This document shows, piece by piece, positions 1-7,809 of a DNA stretch of 37,061 nucleotides (the stretch's first letter is position 1; every line of letters starts with the position of its first letter). The position numbers and the translations under genes are program-made. The notes beneath the pieces are model-generated. The model was not told where the DNA came from and ran no database searches. It worked only from the letters and a program-made list of their open reading frames with translations. Source of the DNA: Deltaproteobacteria bacterium (GTDB lineage Bacteria; Myxococcota_A; Polyangia; HGW-17; JAJRWW01); contig JAOZUO010000006.1 of assembly GCA_029938605.1 (NCBI GenBank), forward strand, positions 26,859-63,919. Direction: 5' to 3'.

Positions 1-162
1 GCGCCCGAGAAGCCCGCCGCTCCTCCGGCGCCCGAGAAGCCCGCCGCTCCTCCGGCGCCCGAGAAGCCCGCCGCTCCTCCGGTGCCCGAGAAGCCCGCCG
101 CTCCTCCGGCGCCCGAGAAGCCCGCCGCTCCCCCGGCGCTCGAGAAGCCCGCCGCTCCCCCG
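1..162 (+). repeat. 27-bp in-frame tandem repeat, six copies, array continues upstream
   Basis: Six contiguous 27-bp units start at 1, 28, 55, 82, 109 and 136, each encoding A/V-P/L-E-K-P-A-A-P-P. The first three are identical, the fourth begins GTG instead of GCG, and the last two carry GCC-to-CTC type changes. Units are contiguous with no spacers, so this is a minisatellite in a coding linker and not a CRISPR array. Near-identical units suggest recent slippage or unequal recombination. Confidence 0.9.
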
Positions 163-1389
163 GCGCTCGACAAGCTCGACGCTCTCCTGGATACCGACAA
201 CCTCGACGCTCTCCCGGAGACCGACGAGTCTGAGTCCATCTGGAACAAGCCCGGTGGTGTCCTCAAGAACCTCAATCCGGAGATGCTCGCGGGCGATGAC
301 GCGGACGGCGACGACGGGGACGACGGGGACGACGATGGCGATTTTGGCCCCGACCCCTCCCGGGTGAGCGACATCCGGAGTCTGGGTATTGCCGTGCGCA
401 TGGCCAAGGCCTCCCACTCATCGGACGACACCAAGGCGCCGGCCCCGACCCCGTCGATCAACCTGTCCCACGCCGGCGGGGATGACGAGGAAGGAGAGGG
501 GGACAAACCGGCGGGGATCACCGATGCCATGTCTCTGCTGCCCCAGGCGCGGGCCGCTGAGTCCGAAGATGAGACCATCGCCCGACTGTCGGCTGAGCGT
601 GCCGCCCAGCCCGTGGATGGGCCTATGACGGTGCGAGATCCCACGGCGCCCATGAAGGTGTATGAGGCCCTGGTGGTCCACAAGTCCCGCAAGGGGCTGA
701 TTCTCATGGTGGTGGCCGTGGTCGTGTTGGTGGCTGGTGGGCTGGCCGCTTACCTGCTGCTGCGATCCAAACCCAAAGCCGGGGCCGGGGCCGGGGCCGG
801 GGGAGGTAGCGCGGCTCAGGCCGGCAAGATCGCCAAAACCCAGCGCCCCAAGCGTGGACTCCACGAGGACCACTTTGCCGGGACCATCGCCCAGTTGCCC
901 CAGACGGTCACGGCCCTGGACGTGGACGTGAGCGACGAGTTTCTGAACCGGAGCGTGCCGGAGCTCGATCCCTACATGGAGCTGGCGCTCAAGCGACTGT
1001 CGAGCCGCAAGAGACGCAAGACGCTGATGGATCGGGGTTTGAAGCTGCTCGGCTGGGAGCGGTACCCCGAGGCGCGCCGATTTCTGAAGCGGGCGGTAGG
1101 GATCAAGGATGGGCCAGTGGCCCGCGCGGCACTCTCACGAGCCTACGAAGGGCTCGGGCGTTTCTGGATGGCCATCGCGCAGCTGCGCCGGGCTCTCAAG
1201 CGAGACCCCAAGAACGACGCCTACCACATGCGGCTCGGTCTTCTCTACTTCAGGGAGGACAAGAAGAAGAAGGGTTGCAAGGAGCTCAAGCGCGCAGCGA
1301 AGCTGAACAAGAGCCACCAGGGGCTGGTGGTCAAGCACTGCGGGAAGGGGAAAAAGAGGCGACGCAGGAGAAGGAGGCGTCGACGATGA
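1..1389 (+). CDS. Single-pass membrane protein with Pro/Ala repeats and C-terminal TPR region (5' truncated)
   Basis: The reading frame is open from base 1, so the N-terminus lies outside the window; the GTG at 82 is only a repeat codon. In order: a nine-residue repeat (APEKPAAPP) over bases 1-162, an acidic low-complexity stretch (DDGDD runs, about 295-345), one transmembrane helix (about 694-762: ILMVVAVVVLVAGGLAAYLL), a Gly/Ala linker, then helical repeats (about 1000-1310) whose pattern (WERYPEARRFLKRAV, GRFWMAIAQLRRALKRDPKN) fits TPRs, ending in a poly-Arg tail. The likely topology is a cytoplasmic Pro/Ala-rich part and a periplasmic TPR part. No catalytic motif is visible. The stop overlaps the next start (ATGA), so the two genes are probably co-translated. 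The missing N-terminus could hold a zinc ribbon, FHA or kinase domain; that is a guess from similar myxobacterial proteins. Confidence 0.8.
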   Translation, partial: APEKPAAPPAPEKPAAPPAPEKPAAPPVPEKPAAPPAPEKPAAPPALEKPAAPPALDKLDALLDTDNLDALPETDESESIWNKPGGVLKNLNPEMLAGDDADGDDGDDGDDDGDFGPDPSRVSDIRSLGIAVRMAKASHSSDDTKAPAPTPSINLSHAGGDDEEGEGDKPAGITDAMSLLPQARAAESEDETIARLSAERAAQPVDGPMTVRDPTAPMKVYEALVVHKSRKGLILMVVAVVVLVAGGLAAYLLLRSKPKAGAGAGAGGGSAAQAGKIAKTQRPKRGLHEDHFAGTIAQLPQTVTALDVDVSDEFLNRSVPELDPYMELALKRLSSRKRRKTLMDRGLKLLGWERYPEARRFLKRAVGIKDGPVARAALSRAYEGLGRFWMAIAQLRRALKRDPKNDAYHMRLGLLYFREDKKKKGCKELKRAAKLNKSHQGLVVKHCGKGKKRRRRRRRRRR

Positions 1390-2381
1390 GCAATTACCTG
1401 CGAAAATCCCTGGTACTCTTCGCCGGCCCGGTGGTCGTCTGTGGACTCTTGCTCGGTTCGGCCTGTGCCAAGAAAGACACTGACGCCCGTATCTTCGAGA
1501 AGTGTTCGCCGGACAAGCTCTGCGTCGAGCCCAACATCTGCCTTTCATTTACCGAAGACCCCAAGCGCGGCTGCTGTATGAAGATTTGCAGCAAGGACGC
1601 TGAATGCCCCAAGGGGTTGCGGTGTACCGGTCGTCATCAGAAGACCTCGGGCGCTGTGGAGGAGTACTGTCGCAAGCCGGTGGTGGGGCTCGGGGACGAC
1701 TGCAGCAAGCCCGGCAAGGGCTGCGAGGTCGGGCTGCGTTGCTTCAAAGGCAAGTGCCAGCGGGTCTGTAAGACCGACGCGCAGTGCTCTGACAAAAAGA
1801 CCCGCTGCGTCCCCATCCGGGTGGACTCCGTCACTCCCTCGCAGCAGAAGCACCTCTTCTCCGTGTGCCTTGTGGCGCGCCGGTACCTGGGTCAGGCGTG
1901 CGCGGACGTGGGGCCCTTTTGTAAGAGGGGCTTTTTCTGTTACGACAAGAAATGCCTTCAGGGATGCAAGAACGACGCCGGGTGCGGCAAGAAGCGTATC
2001 TGCGACGGGAAGCTCTACCTCGGCGCAGGAGCGAAGAAGCGCGCCAAGTCCAAGGCCAAGCCCGATCGACTCTTCTGCCGAAAGACCGCCAAGAAAGGGC
2101 GTCCCTGCCACCACAATCTACACCTCTCCTGTGAGCGCGGGCTCACCTGCGTCAAGTTCCACTGCCGGAAGGTGCGCACCGTGGGCCTGGGCCGGGAGTG
2201 CAACCCGGATCGCGCCGTGTACTGCAAGAAGGGGTCGGTGTGCTTCGAGTCCGCGTGTCGCCGCACCTGCTTGAGTGATGACGACTGCCCTCGCGTCCGG
2301 GGCCCCAAGGGCAAAAGGGGCAAGGAGCTCGAGTGCCACGAGAAGCTCCTACGTAAGCGCAAGGTCATGATCTGCATCTGA
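1386..2381 (+). CDS. Cysteine-rich lipoprotein of unknown function
   Basis: 331 residues. The start chosen is ATG 1386, which overlaps the upstream stop (ATGA) and follows AAGGAGG at 1371-1377, an RBS lying inside the upstream poly-Arg codons. An upstream in-frame start at 1275 is rejected because it lies inside the previous gene and lacks a signal sequence. The N-terminus is a lipoprotein signal (LLLGSAC, Cys near residue 24). The mature part is rich in regularly spaced cysteines in repeated blocks of the type CxxDxxCxxGLRCxxGxCxxxC, like the short disulfide knots common in myxobacterial surface proteins, with Lys/Arg-rich spacers. It should sit in the outer membrane or periplasm and depend on disulfide formation. 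No enzyme motif was seen; a binding or structural role is inferred. Confidence 0.85.
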   Translation: MSNYLRKSLVLFAGPVVVCGLLLGSACAKKDTDARIFEKCSPDKLCVEPNICLSFTEDPKRGCCMKICSKDAECPKGLRCTGRHQKTSGAVEEYCRKPVVGLGDDCSKPGKGCEVGLRCFKGKCQRVCKTDAQCSDKKTRCVPIRVDSVTPSQQKHLFSVCLVARRYLGQACADVGPFCKRGFFCYDKKCLQGCKNDAGCGKKRICDGKLYLGAGAKKRAKSKAKPDRLFCRKTAKKGRPCHHNLHLSCERGLTCVKFHCRKVRTVGLGRECNPDRAVYCKKGSVCFESACRRTCLSDDDCPRVRGPKGKRGKELECHEKLLRKRKVMICI

Positions 2382-2394
2382 GGCTCCACACTCT

Positions 2395-2415
2395 CCTTCA
2401 GCCTTCAGCCTTCAG
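2395..2415 (+). repeat. Three tandem copies of CCTTCAG
   Basis: CCTTCAG occurs at 2395-2401, 2402-2408 and 2409-2415 just after the lipoprotein stop. It has no dyad symmetry and is not a terminator; probably a simple slippage repeat. Confidence 0.7.
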
Positions 2416-2456
2416 CCGGTTACCTGCCGTACTGTGAAAATTGGGGATTTCCGGGG

Positions 2457-2487
2457 TTGACATCTTGGATCCGTGAACTATTACAAT
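2457..2487 (+). promoter_or_regulatory. Putative sigma70-type promoter for the receiver-like gene
   Basis: A perfect -35 hexamer TTGACA (2457-2462) is followed, after a somewhat long 19-nt spacer, by TACAAT (2482-2487). It lies in an unusually AT-rich patch about 94 nt before the ATG at 2581. Seen by eye only. Confidence 0.5.
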
Positions 2488-2580
2488 AAATGTAGAATGA
2501 GTCGTCAGGGGTTTCGCAGGCCATGAGAGTGGGGGAGGTTCCATCTACGTCGGCGGAGTCGGAGCACTGGAGGTCGTGAG

Positions 2581-3036
2581 ATGAGTGGCGAATATGTATT
2601 GATTCTAGGTAGTAACACTCTTGAGCGAGAGGTCCTCACCGGAATGCTCCACAGCGAAGGCTATAGGGTGTTCAGCACGGATAGTCCCCAGACCGCCCGG
2701 AAAATTATAGTTAGGTTCCCGGTTGATGCTGTGCTTGTCGATCGCGGCTTCCGCGCCGATGAGACCCTGGCCTTCCTGGCCTTTGTCCAAGCACACCACC
2801 CCGAGGTGGCCCGGGTCCTCATGACCCCCGATCCGCAGTCACCGCAAGCCATGCGCGCCATGGGCTTGGGTCACACCCACACCCTGCTGCTCAAGCCCAT
2901 CATCGAGTCCGAGCTCATGTACGGCCTCGGTCGCGCCCTCCGCAAGGCCCGCGTCTCCCCCCAACCCGCCTCTCCCGAAGACGACTCCTTCCCCCTGGTC
3001 CGTTTCTTCAACCGCGTAGAGCTTGGCCACGCCTGA
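2581..3036 (+). CDS. Response-regulator-receiver-like protein lacking the acidic pair
   Basis: 151 residues, with TGGAGG at 2568-2573 seven bases before the ATG. The pattern is a CheY-like receiver: beta1 VLILGSN, beta3 VDAVLVD with Asp54 at the phospho-acceptor place, VLMTPD for beta4 and LLLKP for the conserved Lys-Pro of beta5. The two acidic residues that normally follow beta1 and bind magnesium are replaced (GSN), so phosphorylation by the usual mechanism is doubtful. The protein ends about 25 residues after the receiver, with no output domain. It stands alone with its own promoter; no partner kinase is adjacent. It may be a phosphorylation-independent receiver or an adaptor. Family assignment is good, activity uncertain. 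Confidence 0.8.
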   Translation: MSGEYVLILGSNTLEREVLTGMLHSEGYRVFSTDSPQTARKIIVRFPVDAVLVDRGFRADETLAFLAFVQAHHPEVARVLMTPDPQSPQAMRAMGLGHTHTLLLKPIIESELMYGLGRALRKARVSPQPASPEDDSFPLVRFFNRVELGHA

Positions 3037-3064
3037 ACAGTAGAGACAAACGGCCGGAACTACC

Positions 3065-3094
3065 TTGACGTGATTGGGCCTGGCGAATGATACT
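3065..3094 (+). promoter_or_regulatory. Putative promoter for the metal-binding-repeat lipoprotein
   Basis: TTGACG (3065-3070), 18-nt spacer, GATACT (3089-3094). Predicted transcription start is near 3101, giving a leader of about 38 nt to ATG 3139, which follows GAGGA at 3128-3132. Confidence 0.5.
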
Positions 3095-3138
3095 TTGAGG
3101 ACCCCTGGCGAGGCAATCCCAGGATTCGAGGATGTGTC

Positions 3139-4569
3139 ATGAGAACTAGCGTATTTGTGTTGGGGTCCTTTGTGGCGTTTGGCCTGGTGGCCTGCACTCC
3201 GGTGCGGAGCAACATCACGAACACGGACGCGGACGTGAACGTGGACAACGACGGGGACGGCTTCACCATCGCCCAGGGGGACTGCGATGATGAAAACCCG
3301 AACGTGAATCCCGATATGCCGGAGTACCCCTCCAACTATATCGACGACAACTGCGATGGGTTCGTGGATTCGGACTTCGATGGAGACGGATATCCCGTCG
3401 ACCAGGGGGACTGCGACGACGAGGATCCCACGGTGTATCCCTACGCGCCTGAGGGCGGAGCCCCAGGGGAATTCATGCCCGATGGTGTGGACAACGACTG
3501 CGACGGCATCGTGGACAACCACTTGCCGTCCTACGACGATGACGGGGACGGGTACACCGAGAATCAGGGGGACTGCAACGACGCCGATCGTAACGTCAAC
3601 CCCGGCGCCATGGATGTGGCCGACAATGAGATCGATGAGGACTGCAACAGCATCGTGGACGACGGGGCCATCGAGTCCTGCGACGCCTCCCTGGTGATGG
3701 ACTCCGACGATCCCTGGGACGCGGCCAAGGCCATGGGGTTTTGCAAGCAGGCGTACTATGACGACGGCCTGGAGGGCTTCCGGGCGGAGTGGGGGGTCCT
3801 CGAGGCGAGGTGGATTCTGCCCGACGGCACGGATCCTTCCACCGTGTCGAACTTCCACATCGGCCACGGTATCTTGAGCCAGTTCGGGCCGGAGACGACC
3901 CACCGCGAGGGCAGCAACCTCCTGGTGCTGTCATCTGGGGCCGCGCGGACGCCTGCGGACCCGGGCTACATGAACCCCGCGGGATTCAGCAAGGGCTACG
4001 GATCCGGTACGCCCTATGGCTACCAGCCCACGTCCCCCAACTGTACCTTCCCGCCGACGACGGGATCGCCCTATGATGGTGTGGCTCTGGAGCTGGTGGT
4101 GCGGGTTCCCACCAACGCCCGGAGCGCCTCCTTCGACTTTAACTTCTTCACCTACGAGTTCCCAGTCTACATCTGTGACACCTACAACGACTACTTCGTG
4201 GCCATGATTGACCCCATGCCCGCGGGCCAGACGGACAACAACATCTCCTTTGACTCGGGGGGCAACCCCATCAGCGTCAACAACGCCCTGCTGCAGGTGT
4301 GTACGCCGCAGAGCGCTGGGGGCATCAACTTCACCTGTCCCCTGGGGACGTCCATGCTCACCGATACGGGCTTCGAGGCGCACGCCGCCACGGGCTGGCT
4401 GCAGACCACGGTATCCATGGACGCCACGAGCCTGGGGGGCGTGCAGATTGTGACCCTGCTGTTCGGCGTGTGGGATTCGGGAGACGGTGCGCTGGACAGT
4501 ACGGTGGCCATCGACAACTGGCAATGGTCCGTGGACCCCGCCAGCGGCTCCACCGCGCCGGTAAATTGA
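3139..4569 (+). CDS. Lipoprotein with MopE-type metal-binding repeats and a choice-of-anchor L-like domain
   Basis: 476 residues. The signal peptide ends in a lipobox (LVAC, Cys19). Residues about 33-180 hold repeats of the form DxDGDG...QGDCDDxxPxVxP...DxxDxNCDG, the putative metal-binding motif annotated in MopE-like and many myxobacterial surface proteins; acidic side chains suggest calcium. The C-terminal half (about 210-470) matches the choice-of-anchor L pattern: HIGHGILSQFG, then DFNFFTYEFPVYICDTYNDYF and a closing LLFGVWDSGD...STVAIDNWQW. The protein is expected on the cell surface, held by lipid, with a calcium-rigidified stalk. No catalytic residues are visible. It is monocistronic with its own promoter and good RBS. 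The domain names come from family recall, not a search. Confidence 0.85.
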   Translation: MRTSVFVLGSFVAFGLVACTPVRSNITNTDADVNVDNDGDGFTIAQGDCDDENPNVNPDMPEYPSNYIDDNCDGFVDSDFDGDGYPVDQGDCDDEDPTVYPYAPEGGAPGEFMPDGVDNDCDGIVDNHLPSYDDDGDGYTENQGDCNDADRNVNPGAMDVADNEIDEDCNSIVDDGAIESCDASLVMDSDDPWDAAKAMGFCKQAYYDDGLEGFRAEWGVLEARWILPDGTDPSTVSNFHIGHGILSQFGPETTHREGSNLLVLSSGAARTPADPGYMNPAGFSKGYGSGTPYGYQPTSPNCTFPPTTGSPYDGVALELVVRVPTNARSASFDFNFFTYEFPVYICDTYNDYFVAMIDPMPAGQTDNNISFDSGGNPISVNNALLQVCTPQSAGGINFTCPLGTSMLTDTGFEAHAATGWLQTTVSMDATSLGGVQIVTLLFGVWDSGDGALDSTVAIDNWQWSVDPASGSTAPVN

Positions 4570-4608
4570 CCCCGGGGGTCGCACCACCGACCGGCGTTTG
4601 GGACGTAC

Positions 4609-4637
4609 TTGCTGAGAGTCACTTGCTTCGCTAAACT
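4609..4637 (+). promoter_or_regulatory. Putative promoter for the Lys-rich lipoprotein
   Basis: TTGCTG (4609-4614), 17-nt spacer, TAAACT (4632-4637); the spacing is ideal and the boxes are moderate. Predicted leader is about 36 nt to ATG 4680. Confidence 0.4.
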
Positions 4638-4679
4638 CAGGCGGATCGGTAACCCTCTAGGAAAAGACGGAGAACGGAC

Positions 4680-5363
4680 ATGAAAAAGATCCTCCTCGCA
4701 GCGCTCATCGCGGTCTTCGGCCTCGGTGGCGTCGCCGCCACCACGGGCTGTAAGGTCAAGCGGAAGAAGCACAAGAGATGGAAAAAGGACAAGCGCTACA
4801 AGCGGGACAAACGCTACAAGCGGTATAAGCGCGATAAATGGGAGAAGAAGCACAAGCGGAAGGCCGAGCGGGTCAAGCTCAAGGAGTTCTTCGGCGACAA
4901 AGAGAACAAGTACCTCGACTATGTGCCCATCAAGATCGGCCAGAAGCGTTCGTCAGCCAGGAGCTGGTTCGGCAAGAAGGGCAAGCGCAAGTTCAAGTGT
5001 GAGGATGGTAAGTACAGCGTTAAGGCGCGGTACGACGACGACGACAAGGTCAAGGAGATCAAGGTCAACTTCGACATCGACAAGGAGACCATCGTCTCGT
5101 TGGCGAAGAAGAAGTGGGGCAAGATCACAAAGAAGAACGACAAGCGCATCAAGTGGGTGACCGACGAGCTGAAGATCATCGTCAAACGCAAGGGCGGGTT
5201 GACCAAGCTGAGCATCAAGAAGAACAAGAAGAAAAAGAAGGTCGACAAGGACGGCAAGAAGGTCGACAAGGACGCCAAGAAGGGCGACAAAGACGCCAAG
5301 AAGGGCGACAAAAAAGGCATGCTCCCGGCTGCCGACGACGACGACGACGACGATGACGACTAG
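4680..5363 (+). CDS. Charge-segregated Lys-rich lipoprotein with poly-Asp tail
   Basis: 227 residues. The signal peptide ends in a lipobox-like ATTGC (Cys24). The mature protein has three parts: a very basic N-terminal stretch with repeated KRDKRYKR-like blocks (about 25-65); a small mixed alpha/beta-looking region (about 68-180: LDYVPIKIGQ, YSVKARYDDDDKVKEIKVNF, VTDELKIIVKRKGGLTKLSI); and a low-complexity C-terminus of KKVDKD/KKGDKD repeats closing in nine Asp. Such opposite charge at the two ends suggests electrostatic interaction with LPS phosphates, nucleic acid or a partner, but no function is known to me. The middle region is the only part likely to fold and may be a domain of unknown function. 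It has its own promoter and GGAG RBS. Confidence 0.8.
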   Translation: MKKILLAALIAVFGLGGVAATTGCKVKRKKHKRWKKDKRYKRDKRYKRYKRDKWEKKHKRKAERVKLKEFFGDKENKYLDYVPIKIGQKRSSARSWFGKKGKRKFKCEDGKYSVKARYDDDDKVKEIKVNFDIDKETIVSLAKKKWGKITKKNDKRIKWVTDELKIIVKRKGGLTKLSIKKNKKKKKVDKDGKKVDKDAKKGDKDAKKGDKKGMLPAADDDDDDDDD

Positions 5364-5377
5364 CCTCCCTTGGCACC

Positions 5378-5474
5378 GTCATTCCCGCGAAAGCGGGAAT
5401 CGTCTTGTAATCACTGCCTAAACAAGAAGGTCCCCGCTTTCGCGGGGCCTGCCCTCGAGAAATCGGGGGATGAC
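5378..5474. repeat. REPIN-like inverted pair of short palindromes
   Basis: Hairpin 1 (5381-5400) is ATTCCCGC-GAAA-GCGGGAAT. Hairpin 2 (5432-5447) is CCCCGC-TTTC-GCGGGG. The core CCCGCGAAAGCGGG of the first is the exact reverse complement of the core of the second, and the outer ends GTCAT (5378-5382) and ATGAC (5470-5474) are also inverted. This is the layout of the widespread proteobacterial REP doublet (REPIN), here somewhat diverged. It lies between the + strand lipoprotein and the end of the - strand radical SAM gene, a typical 3'-3' location, where it could also serve as a bidirectional terminator. Confidence 0.8.
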
Positions 5475-5536
5475 CAAGCCGTTTTCAACACTTGCGAAAT
5501 GGGGGATGACAGGGCCGTTTTCTGCATTCCCGAAAG
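5465..5536 (+). repeat. Two tandem copies of a 36-nt unit at the edge of the REPIN
   Basis: Units 5465-5500 and 5501-5536 share 27 of 36 bases, with GGGGGATGAC and GCCGTTTTC fully conserved. The unit begins with the outer end of the REPIN, so it looks like partial duplication of the element's flank. Confidence 0.6.
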
Positions 5537-5544
5537 CGGCGCCC

Positions 5545-6606
5545 TTACCCCCTATGTTGACGTAGGGTGCGGGCCTCCTGGATCCTCCGGTAGACCTTGC
5601 AGTGGTAGCAGGGGATCTGGGCGAGGGGGGGCCGGGTACCGGTGATCATCTGCTTGGCGTAGGTGTACTTCCAGCCGCGCAGGGTGTTGCCCAGGCCCTG
5701 TTCGAAGACATTGCCGTAGTCCCCGAACTTGTTCACACAGCAGCCCAGGAGCTTTCCGTCCCAGTTGATCTGCGGCGAGTCCCACATCTGGGTGCAGGCG
5801 AAGCTGTAGGGCCGCTGGGTGCGTTCCACGAACTCGTCCCGGGAGGCCACTTGAAGGCCGCTCTCCCGTCGTACGAAGTCGGTGTCGATGACCGGCGAGT
5901 AGTGGGGGCTGTGGTTGAGCTTGGGACGGAAGGTCATGTCGAGCTCGGCGGCCAGCCGTCGCGCGACGGGCAGCTCGTGCTCGTTGTGACCGAAGATCAC
6001 GAACTGCCAGGAGAGCTTGGGCAGCGCGGACCGGTACTTCGCCTTGTACTTGTTGATGCGCCGGATGTTGCGGAGGACCTTGGCGAGCTTACCGCGGCGA
6101 CGGTACTCGTGGTAGGTCTCCTGGCTCGCGCCGTCAATGGACATGGAGAGGTGGCCGAAGCGGTACTTCACCAGGGCCTCCGCCATCTCTTCGGTGAGCA
6201 GGTTCAGGTTCACACCGTTGCTCGCCTTGAGCCGCACGTTTTTTTCGTGGGAGTAGCGGAGGATATCGATGATCTCCGGGTTTAAGAATATCTCGCCCCA
6301 GTTCGACAGCTCTACTCTGCGGATGTCCGGGTTTTCGTCCAGCAGCATTTTGTAGTCGGCGAAGGGCAGCGAGCCCCAGCCCACGATTCCCTCCCGGTTG
6401 ATCCCCTTGGCGGTGGAGCACTTCTGGCAGCGAAGCTGGCACTTGGTGCAGGCGTCTATCCGGATGGTGCGGCCCCAAGCCCGGTTGGCCACCTCCACGG
6501 CCGCGTCATACAGGCGGGGGACCTGCCACTCCAGCAGCACCATGTGCCCCAGGGCCGAGCCGGCTTTTTTTGCGGATATTTGCCACTTTTTGATGTGATT
6601 TCGCAT
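5545..6606 (-). CDS. Radical SAM/SPASM domain protein
   Basis: 353 residues. The radical SAM cluster motif CxxxCxxC is Cys56-Cys60-Cys63 (within CTKCQLRCQKC), followed by RVELSNWGE, the beta2 region normally carrying the SAM amino-group contact. The C-terminus carries a SPASM-like auxiliary Fe-S region: Cys271, NWDGKLLGCC (289-290), a GN...LG segment, and CYHC (333-336). Such proteins modify peptides, activate sulfatases by making formylglycine, or act on other substrates; nothing nearby looks like a precursor peptide or sulfatase, so the substrate is unknown. It diverges from a second radical SAM gene with only 92 bp between ATGs, suggesting joint control. Another possible start is Met22 (6543), relevant because the putative promoter leaves almost no leader. 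Confidence 0.88.
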   Translation of the reverse strand: MRNHIKKWQISAKKAGSALGHMVLLEWQVPRLYDAAVEVANRAWGRTIRIDACTKCQLRCQKCSTAKGINREGIVGWGSLPFADYKMLLDENPDIRRVELSNWGEIFLNPEIIDILRYSHEKNVRLKASNGVNLNLLTEEMAEALVKYRFGHLSMSIDGASQETYHEYRRRGKLAKVLRNIRRINKYKAKYRSALPKLSWQFVIFGHNEHELPVARRLAAELDMTFRPKLNHSPHYSPVIDTDFVRRESGLQVASRDEFVERTQRPYSFACTQMWDSPQINWDGKLLGCCVNKFGDYGNVFEQGLGNTLRGWKYTYAKQMITGTRPPLAQIPCYHCKVYRRIQEARTLRQHRG

Positions 6607-6611
6607 AATTC

Positions 6612-6640
6612 AGTGAAATTTTGGTGTTCAAAGCTGACAA
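6612..6640 (-). promoter_or_regulatory. Putative promoter for the - strand radical SAM gene
   Basis: On the - strand, TTGTCA (6640-6635), 17-nt spacer, TTCACT (6617-6612). Its -35 overlaps the -35 of the divergent + promoter. The predicted start would be about at 6605, on the annotated ATG, so either the transcript is nearly leaderless or translation starts later. Confidence 0.3.
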
Positions 6641-6662
6641 TGCGGGTCAAGTCTGTTTTACT
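6634..6662 (+). promoter_or_regulatory. Putative promoter for the + strand radical SAM gene
   Basis: CTGACA (6634-6639), 17-nt spacer, TTTACT (6657-6662). Predicted leader is about 30 nt to ATG 6699. Confidence 0.45.
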
Positions 6663-6698
6663 ACGTTGCCCTTCGACACCGCTGGGAAGAATATACAG

Positions 6699-7670
6699 AT
6701 GACCAACTTTCGTTGCTTTCGAATCCAGATCCTACAGCCCTGTCAGGGCAAGTGTCGTTACTGCGCTACTCATAAGAAGAACAAGCTCTTCGCCACGCTG
6801 AAAAGCGACGGGTACGCCGAGCAGGTGCACCGCTTCTACCGCGATGCGGTGGCGCACTTCAAGCCCAGGGAGCTTTTCGTGTCCGGTGGCGAGCCGATCC
6901 TGGCTCCCGGCATTGGTCGCCTCATGGCGGAGATGGCACCCCATGTGGAGCGGATCCACTTCTTCACGTCCTATCAGTTCAACGAGGCGCGACGGGAGCG
7001 TCTGGATCTGGAGGGCATGCCCTGGGACAAGGTGGTGCTGACTCACACCATTCTGTACTTCCACGCCCAGGAGTGGGAGCACATGAGCCGGGGCTTCCCC
7101 TTCCAGACGTACGTGGACAACATGAAGCACCTGGGCCGCATCGCCCAGCGCAAGTGCTACAAGTTCATCCTGAACCATCCCAATGCCCCCGAGGAGCTGC
7201 GAAGCTTCCTGACCGAGATCCAGCCCGACGAGACCTGCACGCTCCGGTGGAAGCTCATGAACCAGCAGGGGGGTCAGGGGTTCAACGTCAAGGAGATCTC
7301 CAAGTCCCGCACCGAGGTGCTCGAGCGGCTCGAGCAGTGGACCGACATCGTGAGCGACTTCGCCAAGGACGCGAAGATTCCCGTGGACAAACGGATCACC
7401 GGATCCGAGGTGCTCAGTGGGTCGGGCGGCAAGGCCGATGTGGAGCTGTGCCCCTACCGTCAGAAGCCCGAGGAGCTGCGGTTTGCCTTCTACAAGGTCA
7501 AGGGCGGAGTGCCGCTTCTTCAGTACCGCTTTTGTCCGCATTTTCCCTCAAAATTCCGGTATATTCACCGAGTTGGCGAGGACAGCTTTGCCGACATCCG
7601 AAAGGCCTTTGATGACGGCGAGTACCACCGTCACTGTGATCGCTGCCGGCTCCATCTCTACGCCGCCTAG
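6699..7670 (+). CDS. Radical SAM protein, second of a divergent pair
   Basis: 323 residues from ATG 6699 (MTNFRCFRIQ). An in-frame start at 6621 would add 26 residues but would lie across the predicted promoter, so 6699 is preferred. The radical SAM motif is Cys15-Cys19-Cys22 (CQGKCRYC), and ELFVSGGEPIL matches the GGEP motif that contacts SAM. Further cysteines near the C-terminus (CPYR, CPHF and CDRC) could bind a second cluster but do not form a clear SPASM. The body looks like a standard partial TIM barrel. Substrate unknown. Head-to-head placement with the SPASM gene and the glycosyltransferase downstream hint at a surface-product pathway; this is inference only. Confidence 0.88.
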   Translation: MTNFRCFRIQILQPCQGKCRYCATHKKNKLFATLKSDGYAEQVHRFYRDAVAHFKPRELFVSGGEPILAPGIGRLMAEMAPHVERIHFFTSYQFNEARRERLDLEGMPWDKVVLTHTILYFHAQEWEHMSRGFPFQTYVDNMKHLGRIAQRKCYKFILNHPNAPEELRSFLTEIQPDETCTLRWKLMNQQGGQGFNVKEISKSRTEVLERLEQWTDIVSDFAKDAKIPVDKRITGSEVLSGSGGKADVELCPYRQKPEELRFAFYKVKGGVPLLQYRFCPHFPSKFRYIHRVGEDSFADIRKAFDDGEYHRHCDRCRLHLYAA

Positions 7671-7809
7671 ACGTCGGTTTGAGTGGCTTGTGGCGCCCCT
7701 GATCTCAGTACGAGGTTTTCGCTAGGTCCCGACGACCGAAACGCTTAGAGTGTGCTAATCGCGCATCCGAGCGCAGATCCAGACTGAGTCATCGACGAAG
7801 AAAGAGTGT

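Noticed and set aside
1..162. Possible CRISPR array from regular 27-bp repeats
   Set aside because: Units are contiguous without spacers and encode an in-frame Pro/Ala repeat.
2839..3903. 354-codon open frame on the - strand
   Set aside because: It crosses two convincing + strand genes, and its HV/IV-rich translation mirrors DxDGDG repeats.
5370..5645. 91-codon + open frame as a peptide precursor for the radical SAM enzymes
   Set aside because: It is made of REPIN sequence and the end of the opposite gene; no RBS and no leader/core pattern.
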